From Nocardiopsis_C rhodophaea (lineage in GTDB: Bacteria; Actinomycetota; Actinomycetes; Streptosporangiales; Streptosporangiaceae), in contig NZ_BAAAPC010000003.1 of assembly GCF_039530945.1 (NCBI RefSeq), positions 186,001 to 250,000 of the forward strand: a DNA stretch of 64,000 bases, read 5' to 3'. The notes beneath the pieces are model-generated. The model saw only the letters and a program-made list of their open reading frames with translations. It searched no databases and had not been told where the DNA came from. The stretch's first letter is position 1; each line of letters begins with the position of its first letter. Positions 41,572 through 50,466 of the stretch are shown piece by piece. Both the position numbers and the translations under genes were made by a program.

Positions 41572-42525
41572 CTAGGTCCGCGCCAGGTCAGCAGCGCCGA
41601 CGATGCCCGCCTGGGAACCGAGTTCAGCGGTGCGGATATCGGCGAGGCGGCGGGTGGCGCGGCCCGTGACGTGTTTGTCGAACGATGCTCGCGCCGGTGC
41701 GAGGAGGATGTCCCCGGCGTCGGATACCCCACCGCCGACGACAAAGCACTCGGGGTCGAGGATGGCGGCGAGGTCGGCCATGCCGAGGCCGACCCACTCG
41801 CCGACGGCGCGGAAGCACTCCAGCGCGCCCTCGTCGCCCTCCAGGGCCGCCTGGGTGATCTCGGGCCCCCGGATCCGGGAGATGTCGCCATCAGCCAGCT
41901 TGAGGAGGTGGGCGGCGCGCACGGGGTCGGTCGTGGCGAGGTCCTGGGCCTCGGCCACCAGGGCACGACCGCTGGCGTACTGCTCCCAGCAGCCGTTGTT
42001 GCCGCAGCCGCAGCGGCGGCCGTGGCGCACCACGCGGTAGTGGCCGACTTCGGCGGCGACGCCGTAGCGGCCCCGCTGGAGCCGACCGTCCATGACGATG
42101 CCGCCGCCGACCCCGGTACCCAGGGTCACCAGGACGACGTGGTCGCTCCCGCGCCCGGCGCCGAACCGGGCTTCGGCCCAGGCGGCGGCGTTGGCATCGT
42201 TCTCGACGACGACGGGGAGGTCGACCCGCCGCCGGATCCGCTCCGTGATGGGGTCGTCGGACAGCCCCAGGTTGGCGGCGAGGACGATCCGGGCGCGGTC
42301 CTCGTCGACGAATCCCGCGATGCCCACGCCCACGGCCGCGATGTCGTGGTCGGTGCTCCGTTCGCGCAGCTCCACGACGACCCGCCCGATGACGTCGGCC
42401 AGCGCCTCACTGTCGTTCCTCGGGGTGGGGTAGCGCACGACGTCACCGAGAATCCGCCCATCGGGGTCGACTACTCCGGCGGCGACCTTGGTGCCGCCGA
42501 TGTCCACACCGATCGTCAACCGCAT
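41572..42525 (-). CDS. glkA: ROK-family glucokinase
   Basis: 317 residues from ATG 42525, chosen for the AAAGGAG seven bases upstream and the family start MRLTIGVDIGGTKVAAG. ATP-binding DIGGTK, the catalytic Asp in VVENDANAAAWAE, LVTLGTGVGGGIV, and the ROK zinc/signature motif CGCGNNGCWEQYASGRAL are all present. The enzyme phosphorylates glucose with ATP; in Streptomyces the homologue also mediates carbon catabolite repression. It converges on the EEP gene across the inverted-repeat element and follows the small DUF5304-like gene on the same strand. Confidence 0.9.
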   Translation of the reverse strand: MRLTIGVDIGGTKVAAGVVDPDGRILGDVVRYPTPRNDSEALADVIGRVVVELRERSTDHDIAAVGVGIAGFVDEDRARIVLAANLGLSDDPITERIRRRVDLPVVVENDANAAAWAEARFGAGRGSDHVVLVTLGTGVGGGIVMDGRLQRGRYGVAAEVGHYRVVRHGRRCGCGNNGCWEQYASGRALVAEAQDLATTDPVRAAHLLKLADGDISRIRGPEITQAALEGDEGALECFRAVGEWVGLGMADLAAILDPECFVVGGGVSDAGDILLAPARASFDKHVTGRATRRLADIRTAELGSQAGIVGAADLART

Positions 42526-42641
42526 GGACGGCTCCTTTTCCCGGTTCGGGTCATTCACGTGTCTGTGGCGGGCTCGCGCCCCGCGGACCCTCGCTCCGCG
42601 TGCGCTGGCACCACATTCTCACACTGGTATGGACCATTTGG

Positions 42642-43157
42642 TCACGTCGTCTCGGTGGGACGGGGATGGTCATGCCCGTCCCTTCGGGGAAGGCTGGATC
42701 CGGAGTCCGCCGCGGAGCCCTCACCGTTGGCCGGTGCGCCTCCGCTGTCCGTCCCGGCCTCGGTAATCTCCCGTGCGGCGCTCTCCCGCTCAGGGCGATC
42801 CTGTTCCTGGCATTCGCGATCGGCGCGCTGCTTCTCCAGCGACTTCTCGACCACGTCCCATGTCTCGCCCAGCGCGCCGAAGAGGGCCGCACCCGCCTTG
42901 CCCAAGTGCCCGACGACTTCCGGTGCCGCGGTGCGCACGATGCCGGCCAGCCGGTCGAGCGGCTCCTGCTCCTCCGGTGGCTGCTCCAGCCGGATGGCCT
43001 CCCCCCACACGTCGTCCTTGGGCGGCGGCGGGGACGTCACGCTCGACACCCCGCGGCGCACACCCGCGATGATGAGCTTGCGCTGCAGCGCGTCCACCAG
43101 TCGCAGCGCGTCATCGATGATGTCCTGTGAACCCGTGTCACGGTTCGGCTCAGCCAT
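42642..43157 (-). CDS. DUF5304-like small acidic protein
   Basis: 171 residues from ATG 43157. The N-terminal half is helical (SQDIIDDALRLVDALQRKLIIAGVRRG) and the C-terminal part is an acidic Glu/Gly/Ser-rich disordered tail. It has no TM segment, signal or catalytic motif. A protein of this character commonly lies between the ROK glucokinase and the acyl-CoA ligase in actinobacterial genomes, which is the basis of the name; I cannot confirm the family by eye. Function unknown. Confidence 0.65.
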   Translation of the reverse strand: MAEPNRDTGSQDIIDDALRLVDALQRKLIIAGVRRGVSSVTSPPPPKDDVWGEAIRLEQPPEEQEPLDRLAGIVRTAAPEVVGHLGKAGAALFGALGETWDVVEKSLEKQRADRECQEQDRPERESAAREITEAGTDSGGAPANGEGSAADSGSSLPRRDGHDHPRPTETT

Positions 43158-43595
43158 GGTCGTCCTTGCCCCCGTTTTCTCCGGTCGTGAACGCCACGTT
43201 ATCCGCGCCTCTCGGACGATGGCCCCTCCCACTGGATAAACCGGGGGAAACCCGGATGCGGTTCAGGGACTCCGCTGCCGCGGGACCGCCGGAAGACCGC
43301 CGCGGGACCATTCACTTCCCCCCACTAGGTCCAATTCCTCCCATCCACGGCCGAATCGCCGGTCGACGCTGTTGCCGGAGCAAGATCAACGCTAGGGTCA
43401 CGTCCATGCGCGTCCGGCGCCGGGCGGTCCGGCGAGCCAGCCCCGCAGCGGGCATCGCCGCAGGGTATGGGACCGATTTCATCAACATCACGTCTCTTTC
43501 GGATACCGAACGAGAACTCGTTCTACCAGCTAGTAGCTTAAGTTGTTACCGTCGTCACGTCCCCTAACAGGCCTTGTACGTCCAGGAGCGATAAC
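43158..43595. other. divergent intergenic region with operator candidate (438 bases)
   Basis: It separates the DUF5304-like and acyl-CoA ligase genes. Apart from the palindrome at 43508-43523 and an AT-rich promoter-like patch (CTAGTAGCTTAAGTTGTTACC, about 43530-43550), nothing coding is supported. Confidence 0.5.
43508..43523. promoter_or_regulatory. palindromic operator candidate ahead of the acyl-CoA ligase
   Basis: GAACGAG-AA-CTCGTTC is a perfect 7-base inverted repeat with a 2-base centre, about 75 bases before the GTG start. Size and form fit a TetR-type operator; the regulator is unknown. Confidence 0.45.
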
Positions 43596-45392
43596 GTGCG
43601 CGAATACAGCCGTCCTGTGAAGGTCGAGATCTCGTCGCAGGCACGCCTGCCAGATACGGTCTTCGCCCGCGCCACCAATGAGCCCGCCTCCGTCGCGCTC
43701 CGGGTCCAGGAATCTGGCCAGTGGCGGGACGTGACCTGCCAGGAATTCCGCGACGACGTCGCGGCCATCGCCAAAGCGCTCATCGCCGCCGGCATCGAGC
43801 ACGGCGACCGCGTCGGTCTGATGTCGCGGACGCGCTACGAGTGGACCACCATCGACTACGCCATCTGGTCGGCCGGCGCAGTGACCGTCCCGATCTACGA
43901 GACCTCCTCGGCGGAGCAGGTCGAGTGGATCCTCGGCGACTCAGGGGCCAAAGCGGTCTTCGTCGAGGGCGAGGAGCACGTCGAGCGCGTCAAGTCGGTG
44001 CAGACGAACCTCGCGGATCTCGCCCATACGTGGAAGATCGACGACGGCGGCCTGGCCGACCTCGTCGCGTCGGGGTCCGAGGTGGAGGACGACGTCGTCG
44101 AGCAGCGGCGCACCGCTGGCGGCGTCGACGAGCTCGCCACGCTCATCTACACCTCGGGCACCACCGGGCGCCCCAAGGGCTGCGAGCTGACCCACCGCAA
44201 CCTGCTCTTCACCATCATGAACGTGATCGAGGGGCCGCTGGAGGAGGTCTTCACCCTAGAGGGCCGCTCGACCCTGCTCTTCCTCCCCCTGGCCCACTCC
44301 TTCGCCCGGCTCATCCAGATCGGCTGCGTGGAGTCCAAGACGGTCCTGGGCCACTTCCCCACCACCGGCCCCGAGCTCATCGACACGTTCGGCGTCTTCA
44401 AGCCGACCTTCCTGCTGGCGGTCCCGCGCGTCTTCGAGAAGGTCTACAACAAGGCCGAGCAGAAGGCCGCCGCCGAGGGCAAGGGCAAGATCTTCGCCGT
44501 CGCGGCGGCCACCGCCATCGACTACAGCAAGGCGCTCGACGCCGGACGCGTCCCGTTGGGCCTGAAGCTCAAGCACGCCCTGTTCGCCAAGCTCGTCTAC
44601 GGCAAGCTCCTGGACCGCCTGGGCGGTCAGGCGCGCTACGCCGTCTCCGGCGGCTCCGCGCTGGGCGAGCGCCTCGGCCACTTCTTCCGCGGAGTGGGCC
44701 TGACCATCATCGAGGGCTACGGTCTGACCGAAACCTCCGCCCCCACCGCGGTCAACTCACCGAGCAAGAACAAGATCGGCACGGTCGGCCCGCCGTTCCC
44801 CGGCGTCACCATCAAGATCGACGACGACGGCGAGGTGCTGTGCAAGGGCGACCACGTCATGCGCGGCTACTGGAACAACGAGAAGGCCACCGCTGAGGCG
44901 TTCGACAAGGACGGCTTCTACCGCACCGGCGACCTGGGCGCGCTGGATGACGACGGCTACCTCAGCATCACCGGGCGGAAGAAGGAGATCATCGTGACGG
45001 CCGGCGGCAAGAACGTCGCCCCGGCGGTGATCGAGGACCGCATCCGAGGCCACGCCATCGTCAGCCAGTGCCTGGTCATCGGAGACAACCGCAACTTCGT
45101 CTCCGCGCTGATCACCATCGACCCCGAGGCCTTCGAGTTCTGGAAGCAGCAGAACGACCGCACCGGCGAAATCGCGGACCTGGTCGACGACCCCGCCCTC
45201 GTCGCCACGGTGCAGGAGGCAGTGGACGATGCTAACCAGGCGGTGTCGCGCGCGGAGTCGGTGCGCAGGTTCAAGATCCTGCCCGAGGACTTCTCCGAGG
45301 AGGGCGGCCAGATGACGGCGTCGCTGAAAGTGAAGCGGCACGTCGTCACCAAGCAGTACGAGAAGGAGATCGAGGAGATCTACGCGGGCTGA
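43596..45392 (+). CDS. long-chain fatty acid--CoA ligase (AMP-forming)
   Basis: 598 residues. The AMP-binding signature is LIYTSGTTGRPKGCELTH (about 182-199). The adenylate-binding motif is IIEGYGLTETSAPT, the hinge region YRTGDLGALDDDGYLSITGRKKEIIV, and the C-terminal catalytic lysine lies in MTASLKVKRHVV. It activates long-chain fatty acids to acyl-CoA for degradation or lipid synthesis, in the FadD15-like branch. The GTG at 43596 follows AGGAGCGATAAC. The gene is separated from its converging neighbour by a 27-bp perfect hairpin. A palindrome upstream may control it. Confidence 0.92.
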   Translation: MREYSRPVKVEISSQARLPDTVFARATNEPASVALRVQESGQWRDVTCQEFRDDVAAIAKALIAAGIEHGDRVGLMSRTRYEWTTIDYAIWSAGAVTVPIYETSSAEQVEWILGDSGAKAVFVEGEEHVERVKSVQTNLADLAHTWKIDDGGLADLVASGSEVEDDVVEQRRTAGGVDELATLIYTSGTTGRPKGCELTHRNLLFTIMNVIEGPLEEVFTLEGRSTLLFLPLAHSFARLIQIGCVESKTVLGHFPTTGPELIDTFGVFKPTFLLAVPRVFEKVYNKAEQKAAAEGKGKIFAVAAATAIDYSKALDAGRVPLGLKLKHALFAKLVYGKLLDRLGGQARYAVSGGSALGERLGHFFRGVGLTIIEGYGLTETSAPTAVNSPSKNKIGTVGPPFPGVTIKIDDDGEVLCKGDHVMRGYWNNEKATAEAFDKDGFYRTGDLGALDDDGYLSITGRKKEIIVTAGGKNVAPAVIEDRIRGHAIVSQCLVIGDNRNFVSALITIDPEAFEFWKQQNDRTGEIADLVDDPALVATVQEAVDDANQAVSRAESVRRFKILPEDFSEEGGQMTASLKVKRHVVTKQYEKEIEEIYAG

Positions 45393-45495
45393 TCCCGGAC
45401 GGGCTTAGGTACCGCCTTTGCCCCGATGGCGTTCGGAGGGCCGCACCCCAGCTCACCGCCTGATCCGCGGGCCACCCCGGCGGGAACCACCCATC

Positions 45496-45550
45496 GGACA
45501 CGACACCGCCCGCCCAGCGACCTGGTCGCTGGGCGGGCGGTGTCGTGTCC
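45496..45550. terminator. 27-bp perfect palindrome between converging genes
   Basis: 45496-45522 and 45524-45550 are exact complements around one central T. It lies 104 bases after the acyl-CoA ligase stop and 31 bases before the NlpC/P60 stop, and should end transcription from both sides. Confidence 0.8.
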
Positions 45551-45580
45551 GGCGTCCCCTCGGGCGCGCCGGAGCGGGCC

Positions 45581-46612
45581 TCAGGGCCGCACGGCGGCGG
45601 TGAAGTTGTTCCGGTAGTAGCTGCCCAGGGTGACCTCGGCGACGGGCTTGGACGGGTTAGAGGCGTGCACCATCTTGCCGTTGCCGACGTACATCCCGAC
45701 GTGGTCGGGACCGCCGTAGAAGAAGATCAGGTCGCCCGGCTGCATGCTGTCCCAGGAGACCCGGGTTCCGGCGTTGACCTGGTCGTAGGTGGTCCGGGGG
45801 AGGTTCACCCCCGCCTGTCTCCATGCGGCCTGGACCAGGCTGGAGCAGTCCCACACGTCGGGGCCGTTGGCGCCCAGGCTGTAGGAGTCGCCGATCTGGG
45901 CGTAGATGAAGTTCAGGGCGACCCGTGCGTTGCCGGAGGCCGAGCCGTTGTAGGAGGCGCCCCCGCCACCGGAGGAACCGGACGAGGATCCGCCGCCGTT
46001 GATGCCGGCGGTGGCCTGCGCGCGCTCCTCGGCGCTCAGGTCGTCGAGAATGTCCTGCTGCTTCTCGATCTTCTTCTCGGCCTTGTTCTTGGCGTCCTCG
46101 GCTTCCTTGAGCTTCTTCTTGGCCTTCTCCTCGGTGGACTCTGCCTCGGACTCCAGGTCGTCGAGCTTGTCCCGCTGCTTGACGTACTTGTCGAGGCTCG
46201 CCTGCTGGCTCTGGGAGAGGTAGCCGAGGTCCGCCGCCTGCTGCAGGGCGTCCTCGGGGCCGTCAGCGCCCATCAGGTACGCGGGTGAGCCGTAGTCGAC
46301 CCCGGTGTAGGCCGAGGTCGCCAACTTGCGCACACCGCTCTGCAGATCGTCGAGCCGCTCCTCCGCGTCGTCACGCTTGGACTCCAGGTCGTCGAGCTTC
46401 TTCTTCGCGGCGTCGTGGCTCTCCTTGGCCTGGTTGTACTCGTCGGCGAGTTCCGAGTACTCCTTTTCGAGCTTCTCGATCTTGTCCTTGACCTCGTCCG
46501 CGGTGGGGTCGGCAAAGGCGACACCGGACGAGGTCAGCAGGGCGCCGACGGCGACGAAGCCGACGACCGCCAGGTGACGGCGATACGAGCGACGTTCTTG
46601 GAGTTCATCCAC
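45581..46612 (-). CDS. secreted NlpC/P60 peptidoglycan endopeptidase (RipA-like), copy 1
   Basis: 343 residues from GTG 46612. A signal peptide (RRHLAVVGFVAVGALLTSSGVAFA, about 11-34) leads into a long coiled coil (about 38-205, rich in KLEKEY, KKKLDDLESKRDD and similar heptads). A Gly/Ser linker and the C-terminal NlpC/P60 domain follow, with catalytic Cys in DVWDCSSLVQAAW, His in GPDHVGMYVG and a third polar His in KMVHASNP. It cleaves stem-peptide bonds of peptidoglycan outside the cell, and the coiled coil may control activity or septal localisation. A paralogue follows upstream at 47139-48143. Confidence 0.9.
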   Translation of the reverse strand: MDELQERRSYRRHLAVVGFVAVGALLTSSGVAFADPTADEVKDKIEKLEKEYSELADEYNQAKESHDAAKKKLDDLESKRDDAEERLDDLQSGVRKLATSAYTGVDYGSPAYLMGADGPEDALQQAADLGYLSQSQQASLDKYVKQRDKLDDLESEAESTEEKAKKKLKEAEDAKNKAEKKIEKQQDILDDLSAEERAQATAGINGGGSSSGSSGGGGASYNGSASGNARVALNFIYAQIGDSYSLGANGPDVWDCSSLVQAAWRQAGVNLPRTTYDQVNAGTRVSWDSMQPGDLIFFYGGPDHVGMYVGNGKMVHASNPSKPVAEVTLGSYYRNNFTAAVRP

Positions 46613-47138
46613 GCTGGGGGCACACCTTTCTCCAGACCGCCCACCGGTACGTCCATCGGGGTTCGGGCAGGGGGCGCCCGTCAGGGCCGGACAGTGCGCC
46701 GGTCGCTGATACACCCGGGGCTCTCTCCGTCGGCGCGTCGGGATCGCGCGCCGGACCGGGGCCCTTCCGGTCTCCGCGCCCAGAGGGTGGAGGTGTGTCG
46801 TGCGCGGAATAGGGCGGAAGCCGGTCGCCGCCATCCGGATGATGGCGTGGTCTACGACCTCACTCGGCGAGGAACACTAGTGCATTCTCGATCTCCATCT
46901 CAACCGATTCGTTACCAATGAGGCCGGATTGCGGTTCGACCGTTATGCCGGTTACGTGGCTGCCGATAGGCCCCGAGAACACAAACGCCCTGGTCCCCGC
47001 GTGTGCGGGGACCAGGGCGTTAGGTTGCTCGGTGGCTGGAGGAACGTGACGATACACACCGCCGCACCCGGGCCATCGGCGGACCGAGGGCAGCGGATCA
47101 CCGGACGAGGGACGGCGTCCCCCCGAGCTCGGCCGGTG
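46613..47138. other. intergenic region between the two NlpC/P60 genes (526 bases)
   Basis: It contains the promoter and leader of copy 1 and, at 46984-47021, the terminator of copy 2. No gene is supported. I searched by eye for a ydaO/c-di-AMP-type riboswitch leader, common before such genes, and did not find the conserved core. Confidence 0.5.
46984..47021 (-). terminator. intrinsic terminator of the second NlpC/P60 gene
   Basis: A 17-bp perfect stem (46984-47000 with 47005-47021) and GTGT loop, followed on the minus strand by TTTGTGTT. It lies about 120 bases past the stop codon. Confidence 0.8.
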
Positions 47139-48143
47139 CTACGGGCGGACGCCGTACATGAACTGGCCGTCCCAGTACCCGGCCAGCGGCACGACCTCGA
47201 CGTTCTTCCCGGTGCGCGGTGCGTGGATCATCTTGCCGCCACCCACGTAGAGGCCGTCGTGCCCGAGGCCGCTGAAGAAGAGGATGTCGCCCGGCTGCAG
47301 CTGGTCGCGAGAGACGCGCTGCCCCGACTCGGCCTGCCCGTAGGTGGTGCGCGGCAGACTGACGCCCCCGGCGCCCCAGGAGCGCATGACGAGGCCGGAG
47401 CAGTCGTAGCTGTTCGGTCCGGCGGAGCCGTAAACGTAGGGCTTGCCGAGCTGCGCGTAGGCGAAGTCGAGCGCGGCGCGCGCGTTTCCGGTGGCACTGC
47501 CGGTGTAGCTGCCGCCGGAGTCCGAGCCGCCCTCGGACCCGGAGTCCTCGGCGTCGGGGAACTGGGCGAGGAGGTCCTTCTGCTTCTGGATCTTCTCCTC
47601 GACCTCGTCCTTCTTCTTCTTGGCGGCCTTCTGGGCCTTCTCCGCCTTGGACAGGGCGTCCTCAGCCTCGTCCTTCAGCTTGAAGAGGCGCTCGGAGGAG
47701 TCACCGAACTCATCGAGCTTGGCCTGCTGCGACTTGGACAGATAGTCGATGTCATCGCTCTGGTCGAGGAGCTCCTCGGGACTCTCGGCGGCGAGGATGG
47801 TCGTGGTGGCGTCCAGGTCGTTGGACTTGTAGGCGGCGCTGGCGAACTCGGCGACCTCATCGCGCAGCTCGTTGTACTTGTCCTCTTCGTCGCCGACTTG
47901 CTCCTTGAGTTCGTCGGCCTTCTTCTTGGCCGCCTTGTAGTCGGAGTTGGCCTTGTTGTAATCCTGGACGACCTTGTCGGCCTCCTTGTTGAGTTCGTCG
48001 AGAGTCTTCTCAACGTCCTCTTTGGAGGGCTCGGGGTCAGCGTGGGCGACCCCGGTGGGCGCGATCAGGCCACCGGCGACAACGACGCCAAGGCCGGTCG
48101 CGATCCGGCGCGCCGTCGGCCGACCACCATCTTTGTTCGCCAT
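47139..48143 (-). CDS. secreted NlpC/P60 peptidoglycan endopeptidase (RipA-like), copy 2
   Basis: 334 residues. The signal peptide (RRIATGLGVVVAGGLIAPTGVAHA, about 12-35) is followed by a Lys/Glu/Asp-rich coiled coil (about 40-205) and a Ser/Gly linker. The NlpC/P60 domain has Cys in SYDCSGLVMRSW, His in GLGHDGLYVG and KMIHAPRTG. It shares architecture with copy 1 but has diverged clearly, so duplication is old. The ATG at 48143 follows GAAGGAGCAGAGACCGCC. An intrinsic terminator at 46984-47021 separates it from copy 1, so the two are separate transcripts with possibly different roles in growth and division. Confidence 0.9.
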   Translation of the reverse strand: MANKDGGRPTARRIATGLGVVVAGGLIAPTGVAHADPEPSKEDVEKTLDELNKEADKVVQDYNKANSDYKAAKKKADELKEQVGDEEDKYNELRDEVAEFASAAYKSNDLDATTTILAAESPEELLDQSDDIDYLSKSQQAKLDEFGDSSERLFKLKDEAEDALSKAEKAQKAAKKKKDEVEEKIQKQKDLLAQFPDAEDSGSEGGSDSGGSYTGSATGNARAALDFAYAQLGKPYVYGSAGPNSYDCSGLVMRSWGAGGVSLPRTTYGQAESGQRVSRDQLQPGDILFFSGLGHDGLYVGGGKMIHAPRTGKNVEVVPLAGYWDGQFMYGVRP

Positions 48144-48588
48144 GGCGGTCTCTGCTCCTTCGGTTCAAGTCCGCGTACGGGGACGGGGGCTGAGGGTCGG
48201 TGTCCGCCGGCGGCTTCGCCGGGACCGGGGATCGGGGGCCTCGGTCACCGGACGTCACCCGATCGGCTCGGACGCGGCAGTACGACCGCTTCTCCCCGGG
48301 GCCGGGAGCCTCCCGCGGCGAGGCTGGGGGAAAAGCCTGGGCCGATCCGACCCTGGACAGTTCCAGACACAGCTCCGGCCTTATAGCGGGAAGCCGGTCA
48401 AGCTCCGGATAGAACCTAGCGGACCTCGGGTCTCACCTCAACCACAACAACGAAGGTGTAACGCCCCGCGCCGCAGCCCCACCGGCATCGCCCCTGCCCA
48501 AGCCCGCATCCCCCGCCCCATAACAAGCGCGTCTCGCGCCCGTCTCCGCGAACGGGGTGAGGAGACCTGTAGCACCGCGGGCTGTGTC
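48144..48588. other. intergenic region upstream of NlpC/P60 copy 2 (445 bases)
   Basis: A long 5' leader could lie here on the minus strand. GC-rich stem-forming stretches occur near 48290-48340 (CGGGAGGCTCCCG). A -10-like TATAAG sits on the minus strand near 48380. No established riboswitch motif was recognised. Confidence 0.4.
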
Positions 48589-49944
48589 CTAGGACTCCAG
48601 GCGCCGCAGGAGGACGGCCGATGCCACCGTGCGCGCTCCCTCACGGCGCACCGCGGTCATGATCTCCTTGTCGGACGTGACCACGGCCAGGGGCCGTCCG
48701 GCGGGCTCGGCCCGGACCAGCCGGATGATGAGCTCGTCGGCGGTCTCCCCCGGCTCGCTGAACAGCAGCCGCACCCGCCGCGTCGCGGAGAGCGCGGGCG
48801 GCGCGTCGACATCGGCGCCGTCGAACACGCAGGTGATCTCCGCCTTGGTCCGCGTCGCCAGCCCCTCCAGGGACGCGAGCAGTCGGCTGCGCTGGTCGGC
48901 CAGGGGGAGCGTGCCGTACCCCGTCTTGGTCACGTTGTAACCGTCGACGAGGAGGTGGATGCGGGGCAGGGTGAGCAGCTGGTCGATCAGGCCGGGGTCG
49001 TCGTCGGGCAGGCCCTGGCCGGGGACGCCGATGCTCCGTTCCTGCCGTTCCCCGGCGACCAGGTCACCGGGGCTCTCGATGGAGGTCGGCAGCGCGAGTT
49101 CGCGGCGCAGCCCGTGGGCGGCGTCCAGCAGCACGTCCAGCAGCACGCGCAGGCGAGCCTCGTCGGCGCTGCGCCCGGCGCGGGCCGCGCGGCGGGTGTT
49201 CTCCACCTGCGTCTCAGCCGCGGCGAGGCGGTTGCGCAACCGGCGGTTCTCCGCCTCCACGGCATTGACCTGGTTGGTCGTCGTGGAGCTGAGTTCCGCC
49301 GCCTCCGCGATCGCCTGCTCGGCCCCGGCAACGGCCTCCTTCGCGCGCTGGCGCTCCGCGTGGATCTTGCGGCGCAGGTCGGCGATGGTGGAGCGCTGCT
49401 CGCGCAGCCGCGCGCGCAGCCGGGCGAGCTCCTCGCGCTGCTCGGCCCTGCTCTCCTCCAATTGGCGACGCAGGTCCGCGATGGTCTCGGCCGCCTCGTC
49501 GGCCTCCTTGGCCGTCTCCTGGCGTTCCAGCTCGCCGTGGATGCGCTCGACGATCTCCGACCACCCCTCCGGCCGGATCAGGTAGGCGGCCGCCGCCACC
49601 GCGACCGGATCGGCGGCCGGGGGGATGACGCCCTGGCGCAGTCCCTCGGCGAGCTCCGGCCAGACCTGCTCCACCCGCGCGGCCACCTGCGACCGGAAGT
49701 CGTCGTCGCTCTCCAGCTGGGCGGCGATCTGCGGTCCGGCCAGGCGCGCGCGGCGGCGCGGTTCGAATTTCGCCACGCGGCGCAGCGCCGGAGGCTGCTG
49801 GGACATTCTCAGGCCGCCGAGCACGTCGGAGCCGTACTCGATGACCCGTGCACGGACGCTCTCCGGCAGCGGCCGACGCAGGGACTCCCCCGCCGGTCGC
49901 TCGCCCGGTTCGCCGCCGTTGTCCGGGGCGGTATCGGAACTCAT
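48589..49944 (-). CDS. NYN-domain putative RNase with coiled coil
   Basis: 451 residues. The N-terminal 120 residues are soluble, followed by a long coiled coil (about 140-265; REQRSTIADLRRKIHAERQR). The C-terminal NYN/PIN-like domain has the acidic positions HLLVDGYNVTKTG, TCVFDGADVD and VVTSDKEIMTAVR. NYN domains are nuclease folds acting on RNA. ATG 49944 shares ATGA with the stop of the zinc-ribbon gene upstream, so the two proteins are co-expressed. A role in RNA processing or decay is inferred from the domain; the substrate is unknown. Confidence 0.85.
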   Translation of the reverse strand: MSSDTAPDNGGEPGERPAGESLRRPLPESVRARVIEYGSDVLGGLRMSQQPPALRRVAKFEPRRRARLAGPQIAAQLESDDDFRSQVAARVEQVWPELAEGLRQGVIPPAADPVAVAAAAYLIRPEGWSEIVERIHGELERQETAKEADEAAETIADLRRQLEESRAEQREELARLRARLREQRSTIADLRRKIHAERQRAKEAVAGAEQAIAEAAELSSTTTNQVNAVEAENRRLRNRLAAAETQVENTRRAARAGRSADEARLRVLLDVLLDAAHGLRRELALPTSIESPGDLVAGERQERSIGVPGQGLPDDDPGLIDQLLTLPRIHLLVDGYNVTKTGYGTLPLADQRSRLLASLEGLATRTKAEITCVFDGADVDAPPALSATRRVRLLFSEPGETADELIIRLVRAEPAGRPLAVVTSDKEIMTAVRREGARTVASAVLLRRLES

Positions 49945-50213
49945 GCTCGCTCCGCACCGTTTTCCGCCGCGCGGCCCGCCTCGCTCGCGGGGCGGTCCAC
50001 GACCTCCACCGAGTCCACGGCATTGCACCAGCGGCAGCGCACCTGCTCGACGTTCTCAGCGAGCACCTCGCGCTCCTCGACGTCGTAGGCACCGGAGAGG
50101 TCGAAGTGCAGGTAGTCGCGCGAGCGCACGCTGCGTATCACGTCGAACCGGGTCAGGTTGCCACACTGGGCGCACCGCCAGCGCTGAGTATCGGACGGGA
50201 CAGAAATACTCAC
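49941..50213 (-). CDS. small zinc-ribbon protein
   Basis: 90 residues with two CxxC knuckles: CAQC (about 14-17) and CRWC (about 60-63), enough to bind one zinc. Between them is RFDVIRSVRSRDYLHFDLSG. The GTG at 50213 follows GGAAGAGGCC. It overlaps the NYN-domain gene (ATGA), which makes it a probable partner, perhaps for nucleic-acid binding. Proteins like this are conserved beside the NYN gene in actinobacteria as far as I recall, but have no assigned function. Confidence 0.75.
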   Translation of the reverse strand: MSISVPSDTQRWRCAQCGNLTRFDVIRSVRSRDYLHFDLSGAYDVEEREVLAENVEQVRCRWCNAVDSVEVVDRPASEAGRAAENGAERA

Positions 50214-50466
50214 GGCCTCTTCCTCCTATTCGCACTCACGGCACGACCCTAGATCCTCGCGCACGAGGAAACCGCCCGGTAACACGATGACCTCCGGCAT
50301 CGCCCCGGCAACGTCTCCCCATCTGTGGCCCGCACCATCTTTCCACGTAGTGAAGGTCATGATCTTGACGGATCCGCATCGATCCAGGAGCGGACCGGAC
50401 ACAATCAGTCACACCAGGAGGAATCAGCCCCCGCGATCCGTCGTCCCCCGCGCTTAGGCTGACCAC

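Noticed and set aside
41368..43239. 623-codon plus-strand frame across the glucokinase region
   Set aside because: It runs antisense through the certain ROK glucokinase and DUF5304-like genes and into the inverted repeat; no domain.
46984..47021. CRISPR-like repeat (GTCCCCGCGTGTGCGGGGAC)
   Set aside because: It resembles half of a type I-E repeat but occurs once, as a perfect hairpin followed by a T-rich tract after a stop codon, so it is a terminator; no spacers or cas genes are present.
48144..48430. ydaO-type (c-di-AMP) riboswitch before NlpC/P60 copy 2
   Set aside because: Such leaders are expected before actinobacterial cell-wall hydrolases, but I could not find the conserved core segments in either NlpC/P60 leader; a covariance-model scan would decide.
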